Origin: Stenotrophomonas maltophilia D457
GTDB taxonomy: Bacteria > Pseudomonadota > Gammaproteobacteria > Xanthomonadales > Xanthomonadaceae
Reading direction: 5' to 3'
Length of the DNA stretch: 64,000 bases
NCBI RefSeq assembly: GCF_000284595.1
Contig: NC_017671.1
Span: forward strand, 186,001-250,000
In this document: in pieces, positions 36,745 through 46,907 of the stretch
Numbering within the stretch: position 1 is the first letter of the stretch
Layout of the letters: each line of letters opens with the position of its first letter
Position numbers and translations under genes: made by a program
Notes under the pieces: generated by a model
What the model was told of the DNA's origin: nothing
Seen by the model: only the letters and a program-made list of their open reading frames with translations
The model's database searches: none

Positions 36745-38403
36745 ATGAACCGACCCTGCAACATTGCCGCGCGCCTGCCTGAACTGGCGCGTGAACGCCC
36801 TGACCAGATCGCCATCCGCTGCCCGGGCCGCCGGGGCGCCGGCAACGGCATGGCCGCCTACGATGTCACCCTGGATTACCGCCAGTTGGACGCCCGCAGT
36901 GATGCCATGGCCGCCGGCCTGGCCGGCTATGGGATCGGCCGTGGAGTGCGCACGGTGGTGATGGTGCGGCCGTCGCCGGAGTTCTTCCTGCTGATGTTCG
37001 CGTTGTTCAAGCTGGGCGCGGTGCCGGTGCTGGTCGATCCGGGCATCGACAAGCGCGCGCTGAAACAGTGCCTGGACGAGGCGCAGCCGCAGGCCTTCAT
37101 CGGCATTCCGTTGGCGCACGTGGCGCGGCTGGCGCTGCGCTGGGCGCCGTCGGCAACCCGCCTGGTCACCGTTGGCCGCCGCCTCGGCTGGGGCGGTACC
37201 AGCCTGGCCGCGCTGGAGCGCGCCGGCGCCAAGGGCGGGGCGATGCTGGCCGATACCGATGGCGAGGACATGGCGGCGATCCTGTTCACCAGCGGCTCCA
37301 CCGGTGTGCCCAAGGGCGTGGTCTACCGCCACCGCCACTTCGTGGGCCAGATCCAGCTGCTGGGCAGCGCGTTCGGCATGGAAGCGGGCGGCGTGGACCT
37401 GCCGACCTTCCCGCCCTTTGCCTTGTTCGACCCGGCGCTGGGCCTGACCTCGGTGATCCCGGACATGGACCCGACCCGGCCGGCGCAGGCCGATCCGGCA
37501 CGCCTGCACGATGCCATCCAGCGCTTCGGCGTGACCCAGCTGTTCGGCTCGCCGGCATTGATGCGGGTGCTGGCCCGGCATGGCCGGCCGTTGCCGACGG
37601 TGACCCGGGTGACCTCGGCCGGTGCGCCGGTGCCGCCGGACGTGGTCGCCACCATCCGCAGCCTGCTGCCCGCCGATGCGCAGTTCTGGACCCCGTACGG
37701 CGCCACCGAGTGCCTGCCGGTGGCGGTGGTCGAGGGGCGTGAGCTGGAGCGTACCCGCGCGGCCACCGAGGCCGGCGCCGGCACCTGCGTGGGCAGCGTG
37801 GTGGCCCCGAACGAAGTGCGCATCATCGCCATCGATGACGCGCCGCTGGCCGACTGGTCGCAGGCGCGCGTGCTGGCGGTTGGCGAAGTGGGAGAAATCA
37901 CGGTGGCTGGCCCGACCGCCACCGACAGCTACTTCAACCGCCCGCAGGCCACGGCCGCAGCGAAGATCCGCGAGACGCTGGCCGATGGCAGCACCCGCAT
38001 CGTCCATCGCATGGGTGACGTGGGCTACTTCGATGCGCAGGGCCGGCTGTGGTTCTGCGGGCGCAAGACCCATCGCGTGGAAACCGCACAAGGGCCGCTG
38101 TACACCGAACAGGTCGAGCCGGTGTTCAATACCGTGCCCGGCGTGGCACGCACGGCACTGGTCGGCGTTGGCCCGGCGGGTGCGCAGGTACCGGTGCTGT
38201 GCGTGGAACTGCAGCGTGGCCAGAGCGACAGCCCGGCGTTGCAGGAAGCGCTGCGTGCGCATGCCGCAGCGCGCACCCCTGAGGCCGGCCTGCAGCACTT
38301 CCTGATGCATCCCGCGTTCCCCGTCGATATCCGTCACAACGCCAAGATCGGCCGCGAGAAGCTCGCCGTCTGGGCCAGCGCCGAACTGGAGAAGCGCGCA
38401 TGA
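36745..38403 (+). CDS. oleC: OleC, beta-lactone synthetase
   Basis: 552 residues, AMP-forming ligase superfamily. OleC uses ATP to close the beta-hydroxy acid made by OleD into a beta-lactone. Motifs: [20 protein letters not shown] (P-loop), [13 protein letters not shown] and [23 protein letters not shown]. The start at 36745 gives [14 protein letters not shown]; an upstream frame to 36682 overlaps the start region of the antisense gene. The last four bases overlap oleD (ATGA), so the two are coupled. Confidence 0.95.
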   Translation: MNRPCNIAARLPELARERPDQIAIRCPGRRGAGNGMAAYDVTLDYRQLDARSDAMAAGLAGYGIGRGVRTVVMVRPSPEFFLLMFALFKLGAVPVLVDPGIDKRALKQCLDEAQPQAFIGIPLAHVARLALRWAPSATRLVTVGRRLGWGGTSLAALERAGAKGGAMLADTDGEDMAAILFTSGSTGVPKGVVYRHRHFVGQIQLLGSAFGMEAGGVDLPTFPPFALFDPALGLTSVIPDMDPTRPAQADPARLHDAIQRFGVTQLFGSPALMRVLARHGRPLPTVTRVTSAGAPVPPDVVATIRSLLPADAQFWTPYGATECLPVAVVEGRELERTRAATEAGAGTCVGSVVAPNEVRIIAIDDAPLADWSQARVLAVGEVGEITVAGPTATDSYFNRPQATAAAKIRETLADGSTRIVHRMGDVGYFDAQGRLWFCGRKTHRVETAQGPLYTEQVEPVFNTVPGVARTALVGVGPAGAQVPVLCVELQRGQSDSPALQEALRAHAAARTPEAGLQHFLMHPAFPVDIRHNAKIGREKLAVWASAELEKRA

Positions 38404-39392
38404 AGATCCTGGTCACCGGTGGTGGTGGTTTCCTTGGCCAGGCGCTGTGCCGCGGGCTGGTCGAACGTGGCCACCAGGTGCTGGCGTTCAACCGCAGCCA
38501 CTACCCGGAACTGCAGGCCATGGGCGTGGGCCAGATCCGCGGCGATCTGGCCGATGCGCAGGCAGTGCTGCACGCGGTGGCCGGCGTCGATGCGGTGTTC
38601 CACAACGGCGCCAAGGCCGGCGCCTGGGGCAGCTATGACAGCTACCACCAGGCCAACGTGGTCGGCACCGACAATGTCATTGCGGCATGCCGCGCGCACG
38701 GCATCAACCGGCTGGTCTACACCTCAACGCCCAGCGTGACCCACCGCGCCACGCATCCGGTGGAAGGCCTGGGGGCTGACGAGGTGCCGTACGGTGAGGA
38801 CTTCCAGGCACCGTATGCGGCGACCAAGGCGATCGCCGAACAGCGCGTGCTGGCCGCCAACGATGTATCGCTGGCGACGGTGGCACTGCGCCCGCGCCTG
38901 ATCTGGGGCCCGGGTGACCAGCAGCTGGTGCCACGCCTGGCCGAGCGTGCACGTCAGGGCCGCCTGCGCTTGGTCGGCGACGGCAACAACAAGGTCGATA
39001 CCACCTACATCGACAACGCCGCGCTCGCGCATTTCCTCGCTTTCGAGGCATTGGCGCCGGGTGCCGCGTGTGCGGGCAAGGCCTACTTCATTTCCAACGG
39101 CGAACCGCTGCCCATGCGCGAACTGGTCAACCGGCTGCTGGCCGCTGTTGGCGCGCCGACGGTGGACAAGGCGATCAGTTTCAAGACCGCCTATCGCATC
39201 GGCGCGGTCTGCGAACGGCTGTGGCCGCTGCTGCGCCTGCGTGGCGAGCCGCCGCTGACCCGCTTCCTGGCCGAGCAGCTGTGCACGCCGCACTGGTACA
39301 GCATGGAGCCGGCCCGCCGGGATTTCGGCTATGTGCCGCAGGTCAGCATCGAAGAAGGGCTGCGCAGGCTGAAGGCTTCATCTGCTGCATAG
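38400..39392 (+). CDS. oleD: OleD, NADPH-dependent 2-alkyl-3-ketoacid reductase
   Basis: 330 residues, extended short-chain dehydrogenase. Reduces the OleA product to the 2-alkyl-3-hydroxyacid. N-terminal Rossmann motif [10 protein letters not shown], catalytic YAATK and an upstream Ser/Thr in [10 protein letters not shown]. Starts inside the oleC stop. OleB, OleC and OleD homologues are known to assemble together. A small DUF1328 gene follows after 81 nt. Confidence 0.95.
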   Translation: MKILVTGGGGFLGQALCRGLVERGHQVLAFNRSHYPELQAMGVGQIRGDLADAQAVLHAVAGVDAVFHNGAKAGAWGSYDSYHQANVVGTDNVIAACRAHGINRLVYTSTPSVTHRATHPVEGLGADEVPYGEDFQAPYAATKAIAEQRVLAANDVSLATVALRPRLIWGPGDQQLVPRLAERARQGRLRLVGDGNNKVDTTYIDNAALAHFLAFEALAPGAACAGKAYFISNGEPLPMRELVNRLLAAVGAPTVDKAISFKTAYRIGAVCERLWPLLRLRGEPPLTRFLAEQLCTPHWYSMEPARRDFGYVPQVSIEEGLRRLKASSAA

Positions 39393-39473
39393 ATCGCCGT
39401 CACTGGTTGCACACCGCAGGATCGGGAGGATGGACCCACGCCATCCAAGGCTCGACCACCCGCGAGGAGCGCC

Positions 39474-39629
39474 ATGCTGCATTACGCCATCATTTTCTTT
39501 GTCATCGCCATCATCGCCGCCGTTCTGGGCTTTTCCGGCATTGCCGGCGCCGCAACGAACATCGCCTGGATCCTGTTCGTGGTGTTCCTGATCCTTGCGG
39601 TGATCTCGATGTTCCGCAAGCGCGGCTAG
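39474..39629 (+). CDS. DUF1328 (YtjA-type) small membrane protein
   Basis: 51 residues with two hydrophobic helices: [51 protein letters not shown]. The motif FSGIAGAA between the helices is the family mark. GAGGAG lies 5-6 nt before the ATG. Function unknown. A REP element follows the stop at once. Confidence 0.9.
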   Translation: MLHYAIIFFVIAIIAAVLGFSGIAGAATNIAWILFVVFLILAVISMFRKRG

Positions 39630-39632
39630 CCG

Positions 39633-39655
39633 GTAGTGCCGGCCGCTGGCCGGCA
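39633..39655 (+). repeat. SMAG/REP element
   Basis: GTAG head plus TGCCGGCC / GGCCGGCA palindrome, 3 nt after the DUF1328 stop. Confidence 0.9.
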
Positions 39656-39663
39656 TCGCTTTC

Positions 39664-39692
39664 CGCAGAGTCGAGCCATGCTCGACTCTGCG
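39664..39692. terminator. Two-way terminator hairpin
   Basis: Perfect 12-bp stem CGCAGAGTCGAG / CTCGACTCTGCG with loop CCATG, between the convergent DUF1328 and ddl genes. The CGAG/CTCG core resembles a SMAG element lacking its GTAG head. Confidence 0.65.
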
Positions 39693-39705
39693 GGCGATCA
39701 CAACG

Positions 39706-40800
39706 CTACGCGGCGCTGTGCAATCCGCGATCGGCTTCGTGACGCTCCAGTGCCAGTTCGATCAGGCGCGTAATCAACGTCGTGTAATCGACTCCGCTGG
39801 CACCCCACAATTTCGGGTACATGCTGATGCGGGTGAAGCCCGGCAGCGTGTTGACCTCGTTGATGACGATCCCGCCGCCGGCAGTAAGGAATACGTCCAC
39901 GCGCGCCATGCCGGCACACTCCAGCGCCTGGTAGGCCTGCAGTGCGATCTGCCGGATGCGCGCCTGGGTTGCGGCATCGATATCCGCAGGTACCACCACC
40001 TCGGCGCCAGTTTCGTTGATGTACTTGGTGTCGTAGGCGTAGAACTCGTCGTGCACCACCACCTCGCCGCACAGGCTGGCGTGCGGGTGCGCGTTGCCCA
40101 GTACCGCGCACTCGATCTCGCGGCCGACCACCGCCGATTCCACCAGCACCTTGTGGTCGTAGCGCAGCGCCAATGCCAGTGCCTCGGCGAAGCCCGCTGC
40201 GTCCTTGACCTTGCTCACGCCCACCGACGAACCCTGGTTGGCCGGCTTCACGAACAGCGGCAGGCCGAGCTGCGCGATCACCGCATCGACATCGACCGTT
40301 GCCGCCTGGTGGCGACGGATGCACAGCCACGGTGCCACCTGCAGGCCAGCGTCGCGCAGCAGGCGCTTGGTCACGTCCTTGTCCATCGCCACTGCCGAAC
40401 CCAGTACCGGCGAGCCGACGAAGGGCAGGTTGGCCATGCGCAGCAGGCCCTGCAGCGCACCGTCTTCGCCCAGCGGCCCATGCACGATCGGCAGCACCAC
40501 ATCGATCTGGCCCAGCGCGCTGGCCGGATCGGACGGCTGCAGCTGTGCCTGTTCCGCACCCGGGCGCACCGCCAGCGACTGGCCCGAGCGATGCAGCGCG
40601 ATGCGCGACGGATCATCGGCGTTGATCAGGAAGGTGTCCGGCTGGTTCAGATGCCACTGGCCCTGCTTGTCGATGCCGACCAGCACCGGCTCGAAGCGCT
40701 CGCGATCAAGCGCATCGAGGATGTTCTTCGCCGACTGCAGTGAAACCTCGTGCTCGGAGGATTTGCCCCCGAAGATGATGCCGACCCGGGTCCGTGCCAT
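39706..40800 (-). CDS. ddl: D-alanine--D-alanine ligase
   Basis: 364 residues. Joins two D-alanines with ATP for peptidoglycan precursors. Motifs: [22 protein letters not shown] at the N-terminus, [16 protein letters not shown] (ATP-grasp), [10 protein letters not shown], and the metal site [16 protein letters not shown]. The start at 40800 is the natural one; the open frame extends 53 codons upstream with no family match. Encoded away from the cell-division cluster, so this is the stand-alone DdlA-like form. Confidence 0.95.
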   Translation of the reverse strand: MARTRVGIIFGGKSSEHEVSLQSAKNILDALDRERFEPVLVGIDKQGQWHLNQPDTFLINADDPSRIALHRSGQSLAVRPGAEQAQLQPSDPASALGQIDVVLPIVHGPLGEDGALQGLLRMANLPFVGSPVLGSAVAMDKDVTKRLLRDAGLQVAPWLCIRRHQAATVDVDAVIAQLGLPLFVKPANQGSSVGVSKVKDAAGFAEALALALRYDHKVLVESAVVGREIECAVLGNAHPHASLCGEVVVHDEFYAYDTKYINETGAEVVVPADIDAATQARIRQIALQAYQALECAGMARVDVFLTAGGGIVINEVNTLPGFTRISMYPKLWGASGVDYTTLITRLIELALERHEADRGLHSAA

Positions 40801-40897
40801 GGGAATGCGATGTCCTGTGCGTTGCGTGGCCGTACAGCATGAACCTTCCATAGCCACCCAGGTGAGGCACAGATGAATCACCGGGCTGCCGGCTCGG

Positions 40898-40956
40898 GTA
40901 GCGGCCAACCATGGTTGGCCCCCTGACATCCAGCGCCGACCAAGGTCGGCATCTAC
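40898..40956. repeat. Facing SMAG pair
   Basis: Plus-strand GTAG + GGCCAACC/GGTTGGCC at 40898-40920 faces a minus-strand GTAG + ATGCCGACC/GGTCGGC at 40935-40956. Confidence 0.88.
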
Positions 40957-40979
40957 CAACGCGAGATCCCATCAGCATT

Positions 40980-41018
40980 GGGGTCAGAGCCCGTTGCGGA
41001 GCAACGGGATCCGACCCC
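40980..41018. repeat. GGGGTCAGA-type palindrome
   Basis: 18-bp arms (GGGGTCAGAGCCCGTTGC and its complement, two mismatches) around GGA. Confidence 0.8.
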
Positions 41019-41051
41019 GGATAGTCCGACAGATCGCAGCAAACTGTCGAA

Positions 41052-41153
41052 GGCGGGGTGGGTCCGGTTGCGGGGGCGTGAGCCGCATGGATGCGGCGAC
41101 CGAGCTTACATGGACGTACTTGCAGCGTCCCCCGCAATCGGACCCACCCCGCC
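41052..41153. repeat. Long hairpin repeat, copy 1
   Basis: 25-bp arms at 41052-41076 and 41129-41153 (GGCGGGGTGGGTCCGGTTG...) pair with a single mismatch that would be G-U in RNA. The 52-nt interior holds a second hairpin, GCCGCAT-GG-ATGCGGC, at 41082-41097. Outside the arms, CTGTCGAA lies before and CGGATAGCCAGCTTTTG after. Copy 2 at 56840 has the same plan and flanks. Confidence 0.85.
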
Positions 41154-41268
41154 ATCCCACGGATAGCCAGCTTTTGATGTTGATCTTGCCGGCCAGAGGC
41201 CGGTGCCTCTGCGGGTGCCGGGCGGCAGCCCGGCGCAAGCCCCCCACCCACGCAGGTAGAATGCGCAC

Positions 41269-41904
41269 ATGGCTCTTTCCCTGCTCAAGTCCCTCAAGCC
41301 GGTCGCTGGCCGCGCCCTGCAGATCGCCCTGAACCGCGCGCTGGCGCTGGATCCGGATACCCGCCATGCACTGGCCAGCCTCGATGGCCGGCACATCGAC
41401 CTGACCCTGGAAGCGCCGTCGCTGGCGATGCGCATCAGCGTCGACGGCGACCAGCTGCGGGTCGGCCCGGTGGATGCGCAGGAAGCCGACCTGGCCGTGC
41501 GCAGCAGCCTGGCCGGTGTGCTGGCGCAGCTGCCGCTGCTGGCCAACGCACGGCGCGGCGAGTCCAACAACAAGGGCCGTGTACGCGTGGCCGGTGACGC
41601 CGAACTGGCGCGCCGCCTGCAGCAGCTGGCCAAGGGCTTCGACCCGGACTGGCAGCAGCCGTTCGTCAGCGTGTTCGGCGAGGTACTGGGCGTGCAGGTG
41701 GCCAACACCCTGCGCAGCGCCCTGCAGCACGCGCGCCAGGGTGCGATCGATCTGGCCCACAGCGCTGCCGAGTTCATCACCGAGGAATCGCGCGACGTGG
41801 TACCGCGCGCCGAACTGGATGCCTTCCACGATGATGTGGACGTACTGCGTGATGACGTCGAGCGCCTTGGCGCGCGCGTCCAGCGCCTGCGGGGTGCCGC
41901 ATGA
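41269..41904 (+). CDS. ubiJ: UbiJ, ubiquinone biosynthesis accessory factor
   Basis: 211 residues. N-terminal SCP2-type lipid-binding domain (about 15-115: [20 protein letters not shown]) and a C-terminal coiled coil ([26 protein letters not shown]). UbiJ organises the soluble Ubi complex and binds polyprenyl intermediates. Its stop overlaps the ubiB start by 4 nt (ATGA), and the pairing with UbiB supports the call. Confidence 0.9.
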   Translation: MALSLLKSLKPVAGRALQIALNRALALDPDTRHALASLDGRHIDLTLEAPSLAMRISVDGDQLRVGPVDAQEADLAVRSSLAGVLAQLPLLANARRGESNNKGRVRVAGDAELARRLQQLAKGFDPDWQQPFVSVFGEVLGVQVANTLRSALQHARQGAIDLAHSAAEFITEESRDVVPRAELDAFHDDVDVLRDDVERLGARVQRLRGAA

Positions 41905-43556
41905 AGGCCGTGCTGCGGGCAAGCCGCATCGGCCGGGTGATCCTGCGCTACCGCCTGGACGACCTGCTGCACGGCACGCCGGCTGAGCGCTGGCTGCGCC
42001 TGGCCAAACCGTTCGTGCCGCGTGCTTCGGCCGACATCGCTGTACAGTCGCGCGGTGCGCGCCTGCGCCTGGCGCTGCAGGATCTCGGCCCGATCTTCGT
42101 CAAGTTCGGCCAGATCCTGTCCACCCGCCGCGACCTGGTGCCGCCGGACGTGGCCAACGAACTGACCCTGCTGCAGGACCGGGTCAAGCCGTTCGACGGC
42201 GATACCGCGCGCCGCATCGTCGAGGAAGCACTCGGCCTGCCGGTCAGCGAGGCATTCGCCAGCTTCGATACCGAACCGCTGGCCTCGGCCTCGATCGCAC
42301 AGGTGCATGCGGCCACGCTGGCCGATGGCCGCCAGGTGGTGGTCAAGGTGCTGCGCCCGGGCATCGAGAAGCAGATCGACGCCGACATCGCCCTGCTCAA
42401 CTCGCTGGCCGCCCTGGTCGAGCGTACCCATCCGCGTGCCGACAAGATCCGTCCGCGCGAAGTGGTGGCCGAAGTCGAGAACACCCTGGCCGCTGAGCTG
42501 GACCTGCAGCGCGAAGGCGCCAATGCCAGCGTGCTGCGCCGCTTCTGGGAAAACAGCGACGACCTGTACGTGCCGGAAGTGATCTGGAGCCACACCGCCG
42601 AGCGCGCGCTGACCCTGGAGCGCGTGTGGGGCATTCCGTCCGATGACATCGCTGCACTGGACAAGGCCGGCATCGACCGCAAGGCGCTGGCCGCCAAGGG
42701 CGTGCGGGTGTTCTACACCCAGGTGTTCCGCGACAACTTCTTCCATGCCGATGCGCACGCCGGCAACATCTGGGTCGATACCGATCCGTCGCGTCGCGCC
42801 AACCCGCGCTTCATCGCGCTGGACTTCGGCATCATGGGCCAGCTGTCGCAGGAAGATCAGTACTACCTGGCCGAGAACTTCATGGCCATCTTCAACCGCG
42901 ATTATCGCCGCATCGCCGAACTGCACGTGCAGGCGCGCTGGATGCCGGACAACGTGCGCATCGATGATCTGGAAGCGGCCGTGCGTTCGGTGTGCGAGCC
43001 GTACTTCACCCGCCCGCTGTCGCAGATCTCGCTGGCCGAAGTGCTGATGAAGCTGTTCCGCGTGGCGCAGCGCTACCAGCTGACCCTGCAGCCGCAGCTG
43101 ATCCTGCTGCAGAAGACCCTGCTGAACATCGAAGGTGTCGGGCGCCAGCTGGATCCGCAGATCGACATCTGGGCGGTGGCCAAGCCGGTGCTGGCGAAGA
43201 TCCTGCGCGAGCGCTACAGCCCGCGTCGGGTCGTGCGCGAGATCGGCAAGCGCTTGCCGGAAATCATGACCCACGCGCCGGACATGCCGCGCCTGGTGCA
43301 CGCCTGGCTGACCCAGCAGGTGGAGGGCCGCCATGAGCTGGCGATGCGCTCGCGCGATCTGGTCGCGCTCGATGCCAGCGTGCAGCGCCTGCAGAAACGC
43401 GCGGTCGGTGCGATCACCGGCGTCGGTCTGCTGGCCATCGCCGCACTGGTGTACGTGCTGCAGCCGCCAGGCTGGTACTGGGGCGACCTGCCGATGTGGA
43501 GCTGGGTGTCCGGTGCCGTCGGCGCGCTGGCGCTGGCGCGCGCGTGGTGGCGCTGA
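41901..43556 (+). CDS. ubiB: UbiB, atypical kinase-like protein of ubiquinone biosynthesis
   Basis: 551 residues, ADCK/UbiB family. The KxGQ motif is in [17 protein letters not shown]; the Ala-rich loop replacing the usual P-loop is [17 protein letters not shown] Lys in VVVKVLRPG; catalytic and metal region [14 protein letters not shown] and [11 protein letters not shown]. Two C-terminal membrane helices ([31 protein letters not shown]) anchor it. Required for aerobic ubiquinone production. Confidence 0.95.
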   Translation: MKAVLRASRIGRVILRYRLDDLLHGTPAERWLRLAKPFVPRASADIAVQSRGARLRLALQDLGPIFVKFGQILSTRRDLVPPDVANELTLLQDRVKPFDGDTARRIVEEALGLPVSEAFASFDTEPLASASIAQVHAATLADGRQVVVKVLRPGIEKQIDADIALLNSLAALVERTHPRADKIRPREVVAEVENTLAAELDLQREGANASVLRRFWENSDDLYVPEVIWSHTAERALTLERVWGIPSDDIAALDKAGIDRKALAAKGVRVFYTQVFRDNFFHADAHAGNIWVDTDPSRRANPRFIALDFGIMGQLSQEDQYYLAENFMAIFNRDYRRIAELHVQARWMPDNVRIDDLEAAVRSVCEPYFTRPLSQISLAEVLMKLFRVAQRYQLTLQPQLILLQKTLLNIEGVGRQLDPQIDIWAVAKPVLAKILRERYSPRRVVREIGKRLPEIMTHAPDMPRLVHAWLTQQVEGRHELAMRSRDLVALDASVQRLQKRAVGAITGVGLLAIAALVYVLQPPGWYWGDLPMWSWVSGAVGALALARAWWR

Positions 43557-43571
43557 AGCCTGTTGATCGAG

Positions 43572-43598
43572 GGTCGGCGGCGTCACGCGCCGCCGACC
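43572..43598. terminator. Two-way terminator hairpin
   Basis: Perfect 11-bp stem GGTCGGCGGCG / CGCCGCCGACC with a 5-nt loop between the convergent ubiB gene and the YaiO operon. Confidence 0.65.
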
Positions 43599-43608
43599 AG
43601 CCACGGCT

Positions 43609-44394
43609 CTACCAGTGGTAGCCCAGGCCCAGGTGCGACTGCACGCTCTGGAAGCGGTCCAGGCGCGTCCTGTGCCAGGTCTTGCCAATGCCCATGTCCA
43701 GCACCAGATGCTCCCCCAGCGGCTGGCTGCGGCGCAGGAAGGCACGACGTGCATCGTGTTCGCGCAGCAGCAGCGGATCGGAATCGGCGGTGTAGCCGGA
43801 CGTACCGCTGCCCAGCCACAGCTGGGTCGAACCACCGCCCTGCGCATCCTTCAGGCGCAGTGACAGCGTGGTGCCATGGCCGTCGGGCCCATTGGACTGG
43901 CGATGCCGCTCGTGGCGCAGTGAGGTGGTCACGCGCGGGAAGTAGTGCGAGGCACCTACCGACCAGCCACTCACGTATGCGCCGGCATGGTACTGGGCGT
44001 ACTTGCCGCCCACGCTCAGCACGGTCTGCGGTGCCACCTTCCACTGGAAGTCCTGGTTGAGCTGGCGGTTGACGAATACCGGGTCATCGTTGGAGGCGGT
44101 GAAGGCGGTGCGGGTCGAAAAGCGTTGACTCCAGCGCTGGTGCAGGGAGCCCTGCACCCGATTGCCGCTGAAGCGCTTGCTGCCGTAGTCGCGTTCACCA
44201 TGGGCCAGGCCCAGATGCCAGCGGCTGTCACCGCTGCGACCGGCCACATCCACGGTCTGTACGTCGCGCTTGCCAAAGCCATCGGTGTAGTCGGCATGAT
44301 CCAGCTGCACCGAGACCCGGTCGATGCCGGCATGGGCGCTGGACACAGCCAGCAGCAGGACGCACGGCAGTGCGCCACGGATGATCAATCGCAT
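43609..44394 (-). CDS. YaiO-type outer-membrane beta-barrel protein
   Basis: 261 residues with a signal peptide (ALPCVLLLAVSSAHA). Alternating strands such as VSVQLDHADYTDGFGKRDVQ, LGLAHGERDYGSKRF and the C-terminal VQSHLGLGYHW, ending in an aromatic residue, mark a small outer-membrane barrel; the pattern agrees with the YaiO family. It is the last gene of a four-gene operon, 4 nt after the acyltransferase stop. An export pore or outer-membrane modulator of the operon's sugar product is the natural inference. Confidence 0.78.
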   Translation of the reverse strand: MRLIIRGALPCVLLLAVSSAHAGIDRVSVQLDHADYTDGFGKRDVQTVDVAGRSGDSRWHLGLAHGERDYGSKRFSGNRVQGSLHQRWSQRFSTRTAFTASNDDPVFVNRQLNQDFQWKVAPQTVLSVGGKYAQYHAGAYVSGWSVGASHYFPRVTTSLRHERHRQSNGPDGHGTTLSLRLKDAQGGGSTQLWLGSGTSGYTADSDPLLLREHDARRAFLRRSQPLGEHLVLDMGIGKTWHRTRLDRFQSVQSHLGLGYHW

Positions 44395-44398
44395 GGGG

Positions 44399-45004
44399 TT
44401 ACTCCAGGGGTTGGGAATGCAGCGACTGCAGCAGCCGGTAGCGACCGGGCGGCAGGTTTCGTTCCACGGTGATGCGCGGGCCGAACTGGCTGCCCGGGGC
44501 GACGATGCGACCGGGCAGGATGATCACGCCGACGCCCAGCGCGGCACCTTCGCCGATCCAGGCGCCGAGCTTGTCGCGCTGGCTGTCGATGACGGTGTCG
44601 CCGATGTGGACGGTGACCGTTGCGCCATCCAGGCGATGGTTGCTGGTACGCACCAGCGCGCCCAGGTAGGCACGGGCGTCGACGCGGCTGTCGGCGATGA
44701 AGCACTGCGGGCCGATGCAGGCGCCGTCGCCGATCAGTGCGTTCTTCAGTTCACTGGCAAAGCCGATGCGCACACCGTCACCGATGTGCAGCGGACCGCG
44801 CAGCAGTGCGTTGTTGCCGATCAGGCAGTCGCGGCCGATCGATACCGGCCCGTGCAGCTGGGCGCCGTCGCAGATGCGGCTGCCAGCGCCGATCCGTACC
44901 TCGCCCCGCACGATCGCACGCGGCGAAACCTGGGCGCTGGAATCGACGTGGGGTGGCAGCGTCGATAGCGCGTCGGCCATGGCGGCGAGGTCATTCCACC
45001 ACAT
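44399..45004 (-). CDS. Left-handed beta-helix (hexapeptide repeat) acyltransferase
   Basis: 201 residues almost wholly made of hexapeptide repeats (VSPRAIVRGEVRIGAGSRICDGAQLHGPVSIGRDCLIGNNALL), with a likely active His in VRTSNHRLDG and a cap sequence (KLGAWIGEGAALGVGVIILPGR). Such enzymes transfer acetyl or other acyl groups to sugars. The start at 45004 lies inside the glycosyltransferase 3' end (14-nt overlap), so translation is coupled. Corresponds by position to E. coli yaiX, which is broken in K-12. Confidence 0.8.
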   Translation of the reverse strand: MWWNDLAAMADALSTLPPHVDSSAQVSPRAIVRGEVRIGAGSRICDGAQLHGPVSIGRDCLIGNNALLRGPLHIGDGVRIGFASELKNALIGDGACIGPQCFIADSRVDARAYLGALVRTSNHRLDGATVTVHIGDTVIDSQRDKLGAWIGEGAALGVGVIILPGRIVAPGSQFGPRITVERNLPPGRYRLLQSLHSQPLE

Positions 45005-46130
45005 GCGGATACCTGGTCGGCTTGTCGCGTGCCGGCTCGCGGCCGGTAAACAGCCCGGCCACGCCATGCATCAGCCAGATCGCATAGGCGAGCAGCACAT
45101 ACAGCATCGAGAACGCGGCGGCAGGGACCAGCGACGCGCGGCGGTGGTGGATCGCACTGATCACCGCCAGCAACATGACGATGCCGATCCAGAACAACGG
45201 CATCACCGACAGGGCGAGGCCACCCGGCCCATGCAGCTGGGCCGCACCGAACCAGACCTGCAGCGTCAGCACGATGCCGGCAAGGGCAAGCAGCATCATC
45301 GGCAGGATGCTGAACACGCCGAAGCGGGTCAGCAGCAGGCCGCGATGCAGGCGCATGCATACCGCATAGCCGACGATCCAGCGTCGCCAGCGCCGCCATT
45401 CCTCCACCAGCGTGTTGCATTCCTGCGGGTAGACCACGCAGCGCACGCTCTGGCGGACACGGTAGCCCTGCGCGACCAGCGACCAGGACATGTCCAGGTC
45501 TTCGACGCGGGTGCGGTCGGAGAAGCCGACCTTGCGCAGCACCGAGGTGCGGAACAGGCCACACGAGCCGGAGACGATGAACGGTGCGCCGCCCAGCCAC
45601 TGCTGGAAGCTGCGCTTGATGACGATCATCGGCAGCTTCAGGCTGGCGCGCACATGCGGCAGGAAGCCGGCACCCTGCAGGCTGGACGAGGGTACGCCAC
45701 CGACCGCATCGGCACCGCGCTCGATCTCGTCCAGCAGGTGGCCCAGGCCATGGCCGCGCGGATCGATGTGGGTGTCGGCGTCGGTCAGGAACACCTGCTC
45801 GGCGGTGGCGTGCCGCAGGCCATGCATCAGCGCGCCGCCCTTGCCGGTGTTGGCCTGGTGCACGGCCACGAGGCGCCCGGGCCAGCGCGCCTGCAGCGCA
45901 TCAAGTACCTGGGCGGTGTTGTCGGTCGAACCGTCGTTCACGCAGATCACCCGTGCCACGTAGGGGTTCTGCAGCAGGCCGGTCAACGAGCGCTCCAGGC
46001 ACGGCGCTTCGTTGTAGGCCGGCACGATCGCATCGATGCTGTACAGGCGCGTGCTGGGGCGACGCGAGGCCTGCACGCACACACGCACCAGGATGAAGGC
46101 ACACATGGCCAGGAACAGCAGCGTTTTCAT
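44991..46130 (-). CDS. Membrane GT2 glycosyltransferase
   Basis: 379 residues. One N-terminal membrane helix, then a family 2 transferase domain: SIDAIVPAYNEAPCLERSL, ICVNDGSTDNTAQ, LTDADTHIDPRG (metal Asp pair), RVEDLDMSWSLVAQGYRV and a basic RRWRRWIVGY in place of the usual QxxRW. Three or four C-terminal helices follow. This is the plan of processive polysaccharide synthases. The start overlaps the deacetylase stop (TGATG). Corresponds by position to E. coli yaiP. Confidence 0.85.
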   Translation of the reverse strand: MKTLLFLAMCAFILVRVCVQASRRPSTRLYSIDAIVPAYNEAPCLERSLTGLLQNPYVARVICVNDGSTDNTAQVLDALQARWPGRLVAVHQANTGKGGALMHGLRHATAEQVFLTDADTHIDPRGHGLGHLLDEIERGADAVGGVPSSSLQGAGFLPHVRASLKLPMIVIKRSFQQWLGGAPFIVSGSCGLFRTSVLRKVGFSDRTRVEDLDMSWSLVAQGYRVRQSVRCVVYPQECNTLVEEWRRWRRWIVGYAVCMRLHRGLLLTRFGVFSILPMMLLALAGIVLTLQVWFGAAQLHGPGGLALSVMPLFWIGIVMLLAVISAIHHRRASLVPAAAFSMLYVLLAYAIWLMHGVAGLFTGREPARDKPTRYPHVVE

Positions 46131-46741
46131 CACAGCACCAGCCGGTAGGGCACGAAGCCCTCACTGGGGCCGATGCCGATCTGCTGGCCGCGGAACTGCG
46201 CGTGGCAGCGCAGGTGGTCCTCCTGCATGTAGTGGCGATCGCCCTGGCTGGCATGCTCGCGCAATGCGTGGATCTTCAGGTCCAGTTGTGCGCTGATGTC
46301 CTCGAACACCTGCGGTGCGAACTGCGGCAGGGTGCTGGGGCTCTCGTAGCAGAGGATCTGCGGGATGCTGCGGCAGGCGATGATTGACGCTTCATGGACG
46401 GTGCGATGGTCCTGATGGTGGTCTTCGCCGCACATCGTGTAGACGCGATGCGGTGCGATCTGCGCGCAGGCCTGCTCGATCACCGCGACGATGTCGTTGC
46501 GGCAGGCAGGAAAGCGCGTATCCGGGAAATCCTGCTGGATCACCTCGGTCACACCCAGGCGGCGCAACGCGCGGTGGGATTCGTCGCTGCGGTCGATGCC
46601 GGCATGGCAGCCACGGCCACCACGGCTGAGCACCAGCGCATGGATGCGTGCACCGTCGCGGGCCAGCTTGGCCAGGCTGCCGCCGCAACCGAGTTCGATG
46701 TCGTCGGGGTGGGCGCCGATTGCCAGAATGTCGAGAACCAT
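46130..46741 (-). CDS. PIG-L/LmbE-family sugar deacetylase
   Basis: 203 residues. Zinc motif AIGAHPDDIELGCGGSLAKL at the N-terminus, second His site in MCGEDHHQDHRTVHEASI. The family removes N-acetyl groups from GlcNAc-containing molecules in the cytoplasm. First gene of the operon; the start at 46741 puts the Rossmann strand at residue 3. Corresponds to E. coli yaiS by order and type. Confidence 0.87.
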   Translation of the reverse strand: MVLDILAIGAHPDDIELGCGGSLAKLARDGARIHALVLSRGGRGCHAGIDRSDESHRALRRLGVTEVIQQDFPDTRFPACRNDIVAVIEQACAQIAPHRVYTMCGEDHHQDHRTVHEASIIACRSIPQILCYESPSTLPQFAPQVFEDISAQLDLKIHALREHASQGDRHYMQEDHLRCHAQFRGQQIGIGPSEGFVPYRLVL

Positions 46742-46907
46742 GGCCGTGTCCTTGCGGAAACCAATGAGGGCCGCGGGCCGGTGGACCATCCCGCGTGAAG
46801 AAGGCGGGAACTATCGCAACCCCATCGGAGTACAGGCTTAAGACAAGTACGAAATGTGGCCGGACAGGCCACAATGTTCACCCTTGCTGTGGCAAATGAA
46901 AGAAGCA

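Larger units (their letters stand above)
40801..41268. other. Repeat-filled intergenic region
   Basis: No gene seen. In order: a SMAG pair (40898-40956), a GGGGTCAGA palindrome (40980-41018), a long hairpin repeat (41052-41153) and degenerate REP stems (41188-41240). Confidence 0.8.

Noticed and set aside
41106..43847. Very long open frame on the minus strand opposite ubiJ-ubiB
   Set aside because: It is antisense to two strongly recognised genes; its translation is low-complexity His/Gln/Arg-rich text, a known by-product of GC-rich codon use.
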